From NCBI GenBank assembly GCA_020348625.1, contig CP070752.1, forward strand, positions 2,300,953 through 2,318,316: a stretch of 17,364 bases of DNA, read 5' to 3'. Below, in pieces: positions 7,031-13,584 of the stretch (the first letter of the stretch is position 1; each line of letters opens with the position of its first letter). Both the position numbers and the translations under genes were made by a program. Source of the stretch: Deltaproteobacteria bacterium (GTDB lineage Bacteria; Desulfobacterota; DSM-4660; Desulfatiglandales; B25-G16). The notes under the pieces are model-generated. The model saw nothing but the letters and a program-made list of their open reading frames with translations, ran no database searches and was not told where the DNA came from.

Positions 7031-7810
7031 GTGGCCGGAAACGATGTGGTCTTCAAGAAAGACGGGGCCGTCGCTCGTATTACGATAAACAGAGAGGGGG
7101 CATACAATGCCTTAAACAGCGCCATCCTAAACAGACTCGAGGAGATTTTTTCAGATTTAGAGGGCGACAAAGAGGTAACAGTGGTGGTTATAACCGGAGC
7201 AGGCCAAAAGGCCTTCATTGCGGGGGCTGACATCAAGGAGATAAAAGAAGCCGGCGATACAAGGACTGAGCTCGTGAAAAAGGGGCAGGAGATCTTCTCC
7301 AAAATAAGGAATTCAAGTAAGGTGGTTATTGCAGCGGTTAACGGCTACGCCCTGGGCGGCGGATGTGAACTCGCCCTCTGTTGTGATATCAGAATCGCTT
7401 CAAAGAATGCAAGATTTGGCCTTACGGAGGTGAAGCTCGGGCTCATGCCCGGGTATGGGGGCACACAATTGCTTCCAAGGTTTATAGGAACAGGAGCGGC
7501 AAAATACTTGATCTTTTCTGGAGAGATGATAACAGCCGAGGAAGCATATCGGATAGGTCTTGTTGAAAGGGTTTGCAGTAGCGAAGCCCTCATGAAAGAG
7601 GTTGATGAGTTAGCAAGCAAGATCTCTTCCAACGGCCATTTTGCAGTCAGGGCCTGCAAGCGAGCCATAAATTTTGGGACCCAGCTTTCCATCGATGATG
7701 CCTTGAAACTTGAGCTTGAGATCTATGACAAGGTGGCTCGTTCGGCTGACGCAGAGGAGGGAATTGCGGCCTTTCTGGAAAAAAAGGCCCCAGTATTTAA
7801 GGGAAGGTGA
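7031..7810 (+). CDS. Enoyl-CoA hydratase/isomerase (crotonase family)
   Basis: A 259-residue crotonase of normal length. Both catalytic glutamates of enoyl-CoA hydratase are present: E113 in GGGCELALCCD and E133 in FGLTEVKLGLMPGYGGTQ. The CoA/oxyanion-hole motif AGADIKEI is at residues 64-71. It should hydrate a trans-2-enoyl-CoA to a 3-hydroxyacyl-CoA in the cytoplasm. The start is GTG 7031, supported by a near-perfect GGAGGGTGA (7021-7029) in front. It sits between the transporter and the phosphotransfer cluster, and a dehydrogenase for its expected product begins at 16569. It could belong to beta-oxidation of a ring-cleavage product or of an acyl side chain; the exact substrate is not visible. 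Confidence 0.93.
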   Translation: MAGNDVVFKKDGAVARITINREGAYNALNSAILNRLEEIFSDLEGDKEVTVVVITGAGQKAFIAGADIKEIKEAGDTRTELVKKGQEIFSKIRNSSKVVIAAVNGYALGGGCELALCCDIRIASKNARFGLTEVKLGLMPGYGGTQLLPRFIGTGAAKYLIFSGEMITAEEAYRIGLVERVCSSEALMKEVDELASKISSNGHFAVRACKRAINFGTQLSIDDALKLELEIYDKVARSADAEEGIAAFLEKKAPVFKGR

Positions 7811-7901
7811 TCGAACTACGACAAGCTGCACTGAAAACTATCGGAAACCACATTTCTCAGCCGAGGGCGAACTGATGGTGAAAAACCTTCCCTTTTATGA
7901 T

Positions 7902-7930
7902 TTGATAAAGGTATATATTTGTGGTTTAAT
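7902..7930 (+). promoter_or_regulatory. Strong predicted sigma-70 promoter of the phosphotransfer cluster
   Basis: TTGATA (7902-7907, 5/6 match) and TTTAAT (7925-7930, 5/6 match) are separated by an optimal 17 bases. The start of transcription would be near 7937, inside the palindrome at 7933-7959. This is the best-formed promoter in the window and marks 8125 onward as a separate transcription unit. Confidence 0.65.
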
Positions 7931-7932
7931 TC

Positions 7933-7959
7933 ATTAAATGAAATAGAATTTCATTTAAT
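7933..7959 (+). promoter_or_regulatory. Perfect 12-bp palindrome at the transcription start, putative IclR operator
   Basis: ATTAAATGAAAT (7933-7944), spacer AGA, then ATTTCATTTAAT (7948-7959): arms are perfectly complementary. The core TGAAAT-AGA-ATTTCA resembles known IclR-family sites such as those of KdgR (AATGAAA...TTTCATT). The right half plus following bases (7948-7964) matches the elements at 847-882 before the IclR gene. Placed over the predicted start of transcription, a bound dimer would block RNA polymerase. Confidence 0.65.
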
Positions 7960-8124
7960 AAAACATACGAAGTGATTGTCTATGTTGGAGAAGTCTTAAA
8001 GAGAAAGCCTGAAAGACCTGGAACAGGGCGAATGCTTTAGAGGTGTGAAATAATCAACAACAAAGGATATTCATGAGACCCATCGGTAGGGCCTGAAAAG
8101 ATTCCTCAAGAGGAGTAACTTGCC

Positions 8125-8979
8125 ATGTTCACCAAGAATTTTGAAGAAATCAACAAGGACATGTTTCAGGAATGCGGTGGCAAGGCGGCGCACTTAGGTG
8201 AACTGACCTCCTTGAAGCTCAACGTTCCTAGAGGTTTTTGCGTTGTGGATAAAGCCTACTCCCATCACCTGAAAGCCAGCAACCTTGAAAACCAGATAGC
8301 CACAATAGCAAACGGCATCAATTTTGAGGATTTTCAGGACATGGAAGAAAAGACGAGCCGCATTCGATCACTGATCGAGCAGGCCCCAATGCCCAAAGAG
8401 ATCGAAAAGGAAATCATCGCAACCTATGAGTGTCTTTCCAAAGAAACATCTGCTCCATTTGTAGCCATCCGTTCATCAGTGGCAGTGAAAGATTCCGACA
8501 TATCTTCCTTCCCCGGGATGATGGACACCTATCACTACATCCGGGGCGCCAAAGACGTTGTTGAGAACGTGAAGAACTGCTGGGCCTCAGTATGGTCAGG
8601 ACGTGCTTCATTCTCTCGTTACAACAAGAAGATAGATTACAAAAAGTCCGTGATTGCACCAACCATCCAGCTTATGATTAACTCAGAAATCGCCGGCGTG
8701 GCTTTTACAGTAAATCCGGTGAGTGGCCGAGGGGACGAAATAGTCATTGAGGCAAACTGGGGGTTAGGAGAGTCCGTGGTTAGTGGCAAGTGTTTGTGTG
8801 ATTTTTACGTAGCCGGAAAGAAGCTTCATAGTGTCAAAGAAGAGAAGATTGCACGAAAAGAGCAGAAATTTATTCAGGCGGAAGGAGGCGGGGGCGAGTG
8901 GGTTGAAGTTGAACCTGACAAGGTCAATGAGCCAACGCTTACCGAGGCACGTATCGCCGAAATCTGCGGGACAGCTTGA
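8125..8979 (+). CDS. PEP-synthase N-terminal-like ATP-grasp protein (phenylphosphate synthase PpsB-like), ends at an in-frame TGA
   Basis: 284 residues matching the PEP/pyruvate-binding (ATP-grasp) domain that phosphorylates a histidine on a partner domain. GGKAAHLGEL is at residues 18-27, and AIRSSVAVKDSDISSFPGMMDTY lies around residues 113-135. These are followed by WASVWSGRASFSRYN and FTVNPVSGRGDEIVIEANWGLGESVVSG. AGAGGAG at 8109-8115 precedes ATG 8125. The frame stops at TGA 8977-8979, but the same frame continues to TAA 9082-9084 and encodes the missing family C-terminus (IEDHYGYPQDIEW...LYILQARR). That end carries residues that hold ATP and metal in PPDK/PEP synthase. So this product alone is probably inactive unless the TGA is read through. 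The histidine partner is likely the protein at 11778. Thauera PpsB is the best functional analogue; rifampin phosphotransferase and ordinary PEP synthase are alternatives, less likely because no C-terminal pyruvate-binding barrel is encoded here. Confidence 0.85.
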   Translation: MFTKNFEEINKDMFQECGGKAAHLGELTSLKLNVPRGFCVVDKAYSHHLKASNLENQIATIANGINFEDFQDMEEKTSRIRSLIEQAPMPKEIEKEIIATYECLSKETSAPFVAIRSSVAVKDSDISSFPGMMDTYHYIRGAKDVVENVKNCWASVWSGRASFSRYNKKIDYKKSVIAPTIQLMINSEIAGVAFTVNPVSGRGDEIVIEANWGLGESVVSGKCLCDFYVAGKKLHSVKEEKIARKEQKFIQAEGGGGEWVEVEPDKVNEPTLTEARIAEICGTA

Positions 8980-9084
8980 ATGATTGAAGATCATTACGGG
9001 TATCCTCAAGACATCGAGTGGGCATACGAAAAAGGTGATCTCTATATCCTGCAGGCTAGAAGGGCCCGCGTGGCTGGAGAATAA
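8980..9084 (+). pseudogene. C-terminal continuation of the ATP-grasp protein behind the in-frame TGA
   Basis: Directly after the TGA, in the same frame, ATG 8980 opens 34 codons ending at TAA 9082-9084. The translation holds MIEDHYGYPQDIEWA and LYILQARR, the standard end of the PEP/pyruvate-binding domain. Without the TGA the protein would be 319 residues, close to a full domain. In PEP synthase the codon in question lies in a helix just before the IEKHYG motif, usually a hydrophobic residue, so TTA (Leu) to TGA is a single-base change. TGAATG could also allow reinitiation, but no ribosome binding site precedes this ATG. Confidence 0.7.
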
Positions 9085-9118
9085 AGTGTCACCAAATTTG
9101 AAAGAGGAGGATAATGAA

Positions 9119-10144
9119 ATGGCACAAAGAACAATTGATGTACACAATCATTGGTATCCAAAAGAGTATCTTGAGTATCTTGTGAGTAGGGGCTCGAAGG
9201 AGTCTCCGACTGGCACTCACGATGGAGGTACACATTACCGCATGTGGTACAAGGGGGTATGTGTGGCCCACATAGATCGGGCCGGTCATTATGATTTGAA
9301 AGAGAGGATAAAAGATCTCGATGCGGGAGGTCTGGACACGCAACTGATAAGCGTAACTATTCCGGGCCCCGAGACCCTTGAACGAGACAAGGGCATCTAT
9401 TGGGCCAAAAAGTGTAACGACGCCCTGAAAAAGGCAACCGAGGATTATCCAGGGAGGTTCTATTTCTTGGCAAGTCTGCCCTATCAAGATCCCGATGAGG
9501 CTTGTAAGGAGCTGGAAAGGTGTCACGAGATGGGTTGCGTGGGGATCCAGTTGTTCTCCAACTTCAATGGCGAGCCCATTTTCTTGGAAAAATACCATGG
9601 CATTTATGAGCTTGTCAATAAGTGGGAGCTTCCCGTGTTAATGCATCCCGCTGTTCCACTCACGCGTGAGGTTATGGATAAAGTTAAGATCCCTTATCAG
9701 CTCTGGGGTTATACCCTGGATACAAGCCTTGCTGTGGTCAGCCTGATCTTTCAGGGAGTAATGGCAAAATTCCCCAAATTGACCATTATTCATGGACACC
9801 TGGGAGGCATGGTCCCCTATTTTGTTCGTAGATTGCAGGACTCTTATAAGGGATATGCCAAGGAATGGGGCGTTGAGTTGGATGAGTCTCCTGACATCAC
9901 TTACAAGAACAGGGTATATCCTGATACAACATCCTTTTATGTTCCAGCCATGAAATGCTGTTTAGAGTGGGTGGGTCCGGATCATATGTGCATCGGCACC
10001 GATTATGCGCATAGGGTCGGCGATCCAGAAGGAGCCATCAAGGCAGTTAAAGACGTGGGAGAGCAGGTGGGCCTGAGCCAGGATGAGATCGATCTCATCC
10101 TTGGAAAAAACGTTGAAAGGCTCTTTAAGCTGCCACCAGCGTAA
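9119..10144 (+). CDS. Metal-dependent amidohydrolase/decarboxylase, ACMSD-like
   Basis: A 341-residue TIM-barrel protein of the amidohydrolase_2 family, which includes 2-amino-3-carboxymuconate-semialdehyde decarboxylase and gamma-resorcylate decarboxylase. Metal-site residues are all visible: H9 and H11 (DVHNHW), H176 (LMHPAVP), H225 (IIHGHLGG) and D295 (GTDYAH), with spacing as in ACMSD. Such enzymes carry out non-oxidative, often reversible decarboxylation of (hydroxy)aromatic acids, or hydrolysis. The frame is open from 8984, but GAGGAGG at 9104-9110 sets the start at ATG 9119. It lies 34 bases after the ATP-grasp frame and inside the cluster, so I infer it (de)carboxylates the phosphorylated or dephosphorylated substrate, in place of a UbiD-type carboxylase. 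A ring-opening hydrolase role cannot be excluded. Confidence 0.87.
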   Translation: MAQRTIDVHNHWYPKEYLEYLVSRGSKESPTGTHDGGTHYRMWYKGVCVAHIDRAGHYDLKERIKDLDAGGLDTQLISVTIPGPETLERDKGIYWAKKCNDALKKATEDYPGRFYFLASLPYQDPDEACKELERCHEMGCVGIQLFSNFNGEPIFLEKYHGIYELVNKWELPVLMHPAVPLTREVMDKVKIPYQLWGYTLDTSLAVVSLIFQGVMAKFPKLTIIHGHLGGMVPYFVRRLQDSYKGYAKEWGVELDESPDITYKNRVYPDTTSFYVPAMKCCLEWVGPDHMCIGTDYAHRVGDPEGAIKAVKDVGEQVGLSQDEIDLILGKNVERLFKLPPA

Positions 10145-10280
10145 TAAAACAAACACATTTTGTATTTCCTGGAGAGAGATCACTTTACCCCCAGAACCGT
10201 TCATCAGGATAAGTACTGGCAGAGTTTTCCGGGAGAATGCTATGCAACTGCTAAATTTGGGGTAAGTTGAGGGGGAAACT

Positions 10281-11021
10281 ATGATCACCGGAGTAAAGTG
10301 GTGCGGGTTTGACTTTGGACAATGCTTAATGGACCCCTCAGGACTGCGAAATTACCTGGTAGTGGGCGACGTATGCAAAGAGCTTGGTGAGCCTGAGCTT
10401 ATTGAGGAAAGGATCCACAGGTACCGAGTGTTAAAGGAGAAGTATGGTAGCTATGGCGCCATAAAGGAAGGACACAGAGACGAAATATTGCGTTACGTAT
10501 TCGATGACCATTCCTTTGCCATGGAAATCTTCTCCACTAAGGAACAAGAACACCTGAATGTAGCGGAAGGCGCTGAAGACGCATTGGCGTATTTAAGAGA
10601 CCAAGGCATACAAAAGGCTGTCGTAGCCGAGCTGAAGAAGACCCTCGGGCCGATCGGTTCAGACATAGCTACACGGTTCCTGAAACACAAAGGTTTGCTG
10701 CAGTATTTCGATGAAATGTTTACACCTCAGGGTAAAATAGATCTACATGATGGCTCATCTGATATGCGGTATAAGGGAAAAACTAAGGAAGAAGGTTTAT
10801 TGTACGATGAGCTCGCTCAAGAACTGCTCATGCGGGGTATCCAGACATCAGACGCAGTAATGATTGGCGACAAGCCGTGGACTGATATCAATCCCGCGAA
10901 CGAAAGAGGTTTCAAAACGATTCAATTCATTGGCTACATCAACTATGGGTCATCTGAAGCGGATTTCGTGATATCTCATTTCAGTGAATTGAAAGAGATA
11001 ATAAAAGGGGTCAAAAGATGA
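10281..11021 (+). CDS. HAD-superfamily-like protein with altered active site
   Basis: 246 residues with a HAD-like layout. Motif I reads CGFDFGQCL: the nucleophile D11 is kept, but the acid/base aspartate two residues on is G13. The expected motif II region (QKAVVAELKK, residues 111-120) lacks the usual Ser/Thr after the strand. K167 (KGKTKEEG) may be the motif III lysine, and motif IV is present as MIGDKPWTDI with D197 and D202. Normal phosphatase turnover would be impaired, so it may bind a phosphoester, act on an unusual leaving group, or be a structural subunit. Phenylphosphate carboxylase of Thauera also has a HAD-type subunit (PpcD), a suggestive parallel. GAGGGGG before ATG 10281 supports the start. 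The stop overlaps the next gene in ATGA, which implies translational coupling and possibly a complex. Confidence 0.75.
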   Translation: MITGVKWCGFDFGQCLMDPSGLRNYLVVGDVCKELGEPELIEERIHRYRVLKEKYGSYGAIKEGHRDEILRYVFDDHSFAMEIFSTKEQEHLNVAEGAEDALAYLRDQGIQKAVVAELKKTLGPIGSDIATRFLKHKGLLQYFDEMFTPQGKIDLHDGSSDMRYKGKTKEEGLLYDELAQELLMRGIQTSDAVMIGDKPWTDINPANERGFKTIQFIGYINYGSSEADFVISHFSELKEIIKGVKR

Positions 11022-11704
11022 GCGAGCCGAAGCGATTAATCATTGAATATGAAGACGGTTCCATGAAAGGGATTGAATTCTTTCATTTGAGCCGGCTGAA
11101 TCGGCTTGAACTCTCAAAATTGGGGCTCTGTGCTCCGCCTTCGGCTATACCTTCACCTTCAAAATATTACCTTTTGCTCCGGTGGAAAGATGGATGGCAG
11201 GAAGTCTTCGGGGTAGACAATGGTTCCGTTGAATTGTTGCGATATTACGTTATTGAGAGAATGGAAGAGGTGGGTAGGATGGCGCTCGAGGTCGAAGGTG
11301 ATTATCCAGTGCTCCTGTTGATACGGCGAATGCCGAAAAAACTAGAGAGCCTGACAATAATCGGGGGTGGTGGTTCAAAGGTCTTTGGCTTGGAACCGAA
11401 GTTACGGAACGAGGAAGGAGGGAAAGTAGAGCACGTCGAATACGATAAGGCAGAACGTCATTTCCAGCATGAACCTGAAGAGACTGCTCAAGACAGAGTT
11501 AAAGCAATAACGGATACCTTACAAAGGGAGTTCGATAAGAGCGGCCTCACGGCTGAGAAACTTCTGGCCATGGATCAAGCTCCGAGGGTTGAAGAATACA
11601 AAAAGGTCGCAAGGGCAGTAGGCATAAGGGCGACTGAAAAGCAGGAGGATGTTTACGGTTTTATACAATTGATGACAGAAAACTTGGCTAATTCCGGGAC
11701 GTAA
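11018..11704 (+). CDS. Unrecognised 228-residue protein coupled to the HAD-like protein
   Basis: I do not recognise a family. The N-terminal half (residues 1-115) alternates short beta strands (RLIIEYEDGS, KYYLLLRWKDGWQEVFGVDNG, YPVLLLIRRMP) and looks like a compact beta-rich domain. The C-terminal half (130-228) is charged and helical, with one Asp/Glu-rich segment. No signal peptide, membrane span, CBS repeat or cysteine cluster is seen. Its start overlaps the stop of the HAD-like gene (ATGA), and the phosphohistidine-domain gene follows 73 bases later. Size (about 26 kDa) is similar to the third subunit of phenylphosphate synthase (PpsC, a CBS protein), but no sequence likeness is apparent. 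A role as accessory or substrate-binding subunit is inference from position only. Confidence 0.8.
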   Translation: MSEPKRLIIEYEDGSMKGIEFFHLSRLNRLELSKLGLCAPPSAIPSPSKYYLLLRWKDGWQEVFGVDNGSVELLRYYVIERMEEVGRMALEVEGDYPVLLLIRRMPKKLESLTIIGGGGSKVFGLEPKLRNEEGGKVEHVEYDKAERHFQHEPEETAQDRVKAITDTLQREFDKSGLTAEKLLAMDQAPRVEEYKKVARAVGIRATEKQEDVYGFIQLMTENLANSGT

Positions 11705-11720
11705 GAGCTTTAAAAATGCT

Positions 11721-11742
11721 TCATTTTTGGTCGGTAAAATGA
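11721..11742 (+). repeat. Inverted repeat between the unknown gene and the phosphohistidine-domain gene
   Basis: TCATTTT (11721-11727) pairs with AAAATGA (11736-11742) across 8 bases. An outer pair GCTTCA (11718-11723) and TGAAGC (11745-11750) offers an alternative fold. The arms resemble the A/T-rich half-sites of the palindrome at 7933 only loosely. It may be a weak mRNA hairpin or a processing site. Confidence 0.3.
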
Positions 11743-11777
11743 TTTGAAGCTTAGAACAAGAAAGGAGGGTATGATCG

Positions 11778-13502
11778 ATGTCTGAAGAATTGGGCCTCAA
11801 TGCAATTGACAGGAGTATTTCTGGCTTGAGAAGCCTTCGGATGCCTGAGGACGAAGATATCTTCTGGTTCCGAGACGATCTACATCAGCCCTATCCCATA
11901 TCTCCCTTAGGGATGACTACCATACAAAAACATCATTCCTGGGGCTACCATGTGGCGGCTGAAGAGTTGAAATTGCCACTCTCGAAGGGCGGCCATGTCA
12001 AGATTTACAAGGGAAGAGTTCTATTAGGGTTCGAGGAGATTAAAGATGCAAAAGAGATCGAGAGAAGGGCTGCAGAATTTGGTAGGCTCCTGGATTACCT
12101 AAAAACGAATTGGGATGCCTATTATGCGCGTTACATTGACGAAGTTAAGCAGGGTTTAACCTTCATGCGCAGCGTGAATGACCTTATGTCCAATATCGAT
12201 TTACATCATATGCTTTGCAGAAGTGAGCAGATCAATAAGAGGAACTGGGAGATCCACTTCACGCTCATGTACCCCGCCGATGCGCTCTATTTTGAATTTG
12301 AGAATTTCTGTCGGCAACATGGGCTCAAGGAGAAAGATTTTACCATTATGCTCCAGGGTCTTGACACAATGGCGACAAGGACAGATGAAGCTCTTTGGGG
12401 CCTCACGAGACTGGCCGAGGATTCAGGAATTAGCAAGCTGATTTTGGAAGAAGATGAAAAGGGGCTTCTCCGGAAGCTGGAAGGAGATCCCAGGGCCGCA
12501 AAATGGTTAGAATCCTTTAGGGAATTCCTCGATCTCTACGGCCATCGGATTACTGCTGCGCATCTAGACGTTATCTTTTCCACATGGATAGAGGACCCAA
12601 CACCCGTATTCACTACAATTAAGACGTATATCCCGAAAATAAAGCAGGGTTGGGACATCAAAGCTGAAAGGGAGCATATGCTCAAAGAGGCTCAAAATGC
12701 AGCTGATCAATTTATGGCGAAGCTTCCACCTGAAAACAAAAAGGAGTTTGAGGAGTTCCTTGAGATAGGTAAAAGAATCTACCATTTTCAAGAAGATCAT
12801 GGTTTTTATATAGATGGGTCTTCGACCGCGGATCTGCACCATGTTCTTATGGCTTGCGGAAGAAGGCTAACCCATTATGGGTTGCTCGAAAAGCCTGAAG
12901 ATGTATTTTTCTTAACCTTTAATGATCTTGAGGAAGTGATATCCGGATTGGCGCGCAACACAGAAGCCGCTGTATATCATTACCATCGAATGGTCCCTAG
13001 CTTAATCAAAGAGAGAAAATGGGGCTGGGAACAGGCGAAAGAACTGCAGGAAGCCCCATTGACCATTGGCGCTGTTCCAGAAGAGGTGAAAGACCCCATT
13101 ATGATTAAGGTATTTGGGATGATAGATGAACTCATAAAGGCTGGTAAGGTTGAAGAGTTAGAAGTGATGGACCGGTTTGAGGGTTATTCTGGGGCTCCTG
13201 GAGTTGCAGAAGGTGTAGCACGTGTTATTACCAGCTTTGAGGATTTCCCTAAACTAAAAATGGGAGATATTCTGGTATGTCCCTATACAGCCACTGCATG
13301 GACCCCCCTCTTTCCCAAGATCAAAGCAGTCGTTACTGATACAGGCGGCATGTTAACCCATGCTGCCATCACCGCTAGGGAATATAGGATTCCCGCTGTA
13401 GTTGGCACCTGGCGGGCTACTAGGTCAATTAAGGATGGTGACACCATAAGGGTAGATGGGAACGCAGGCATAGTGGAGGTGCTCAAAAAGGCTGGAAAAT
13501 AA
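11778..13502 (+). CDS. PEP-utilizing phosphohistidine-domain protein (phenylphosphate synthase PpsA-like)
   Basis: 574 residues. The C-terminal swivelling domain (about 480-574) begins at GYSGAPGVAEGVARVI and contains DTGGMLTHAAITAREYRIPAVVGT. H528 is the phosphorylatable histidine of the PEP-utilizing enzyme family (GG.[ST].HAAI.ARE). The large N-terminal region (about 20-450), beginning with EDIFWFRDDLHQPYPISPLG, resembles the substrate domain of phenylphosphate synthase alpha and related dikinase-like proteins. There is no ATP-grasp domain and no C-terminal PEP/pyruvate barrel, so it needs a separate ATP-using partner, best supplied by the protein at 8125, and an acceptor other than pyruvate. 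Inferred reaction: ATP + hydroxylated substrate to a phosphoester + AMP + Pi through phospho-His528. GGAGGG at 11764-11769 stands 8 bases before ATG 11778; ATG 11771 opens only a 4-codon frame. It closes the phosphotransfer cluster. Confidence 0.87.
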   Translation: MSEELGLNAIDRSISGLRSLRMPEDEDIFWFRDDLHQPYPISPLGMTTIQKHHSWGYHVAAEELKLPLSKGGHVKIYKGRVLLGFEEIKDAKEIERRAAEFGRLLDYLKTNWDAYYARYIDEVKQGLTFMRSVNDLMSNIDLHHMLCRSEQINKRNWEIHFTLMYPADALYFEFENFCRQHGLKEKDFTIMLQGLDTMATRTDEALWGLTRLAEDSGISKLILEEDEKGLLRKLEGDPRAAKWLESFREFLDLYGHRITAAHLDVIFSTWIEDPTPVFTTIKTYIPKIKQGWDIKAEREHMLKEAQNAADQFMAKLPPENKKEFEEFLEIGKRIYHFQEDHGFYIDGSSTADLHHVLMACGRRLTHYGLLEKPEDVFFLTFNDLEEVISGLARNTEAAVYHYHRMVPSLIKERKWGWEQAKELQEAPLTIGAVPEEVKDPIMIKVFGMIDELIKAGKVEELEVMDRFEGYSGAPGVAEGVARVITSFEDFPKLKMGDILVCPYTATAWTPLFPKIKAVVTDTGGMLTHAAITAREYRIPAVVGTWRATRSIKDGDTIRVDGNAGIVEVLKKAGK

Positions 13503-13584
13503 TGCCAGACCTGTCTCTACCCTGGACGGTGATTAAGGGCCCCCAAGACGATGCAGGTGAAGTGAATGTTTAAGGAGGTAAGAC

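Larger units (their letters stand above)
7811..8124 (+). other. Regulatory intergenic region before the phosphotransfer cluster
   Basis: 314 bases without a convincing gene. It holds a sigma-70-like promoter (7902-7930), a perfect 27-base palindrome (7933-7959) and a leader of about 190 bases. I see no riboswitch-like fold or terminator in the leader. The frame from 7710 to 7937 is a shadow of the hydratase gene end. Confidence 0.6.

Noticed and set aside
8977..9020. Selenocysteine insertion as the firm explanation of the in-frame TGA
   Set aside because: The only hairpin is too short and too close to the TGA for a typical bacterial SECIS, and the family position is hydrophobic and not a catalytic cysteine; kept only as a possibility.
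8984..9118. Upstream extension of the amidohydrolase to ATG 8984
   Set aside because: It would overlap the conserved C-terminal motif of the ATP-grasp frame in another frame, and GAGGAGG at 9104-9110 points to ATG 9119.
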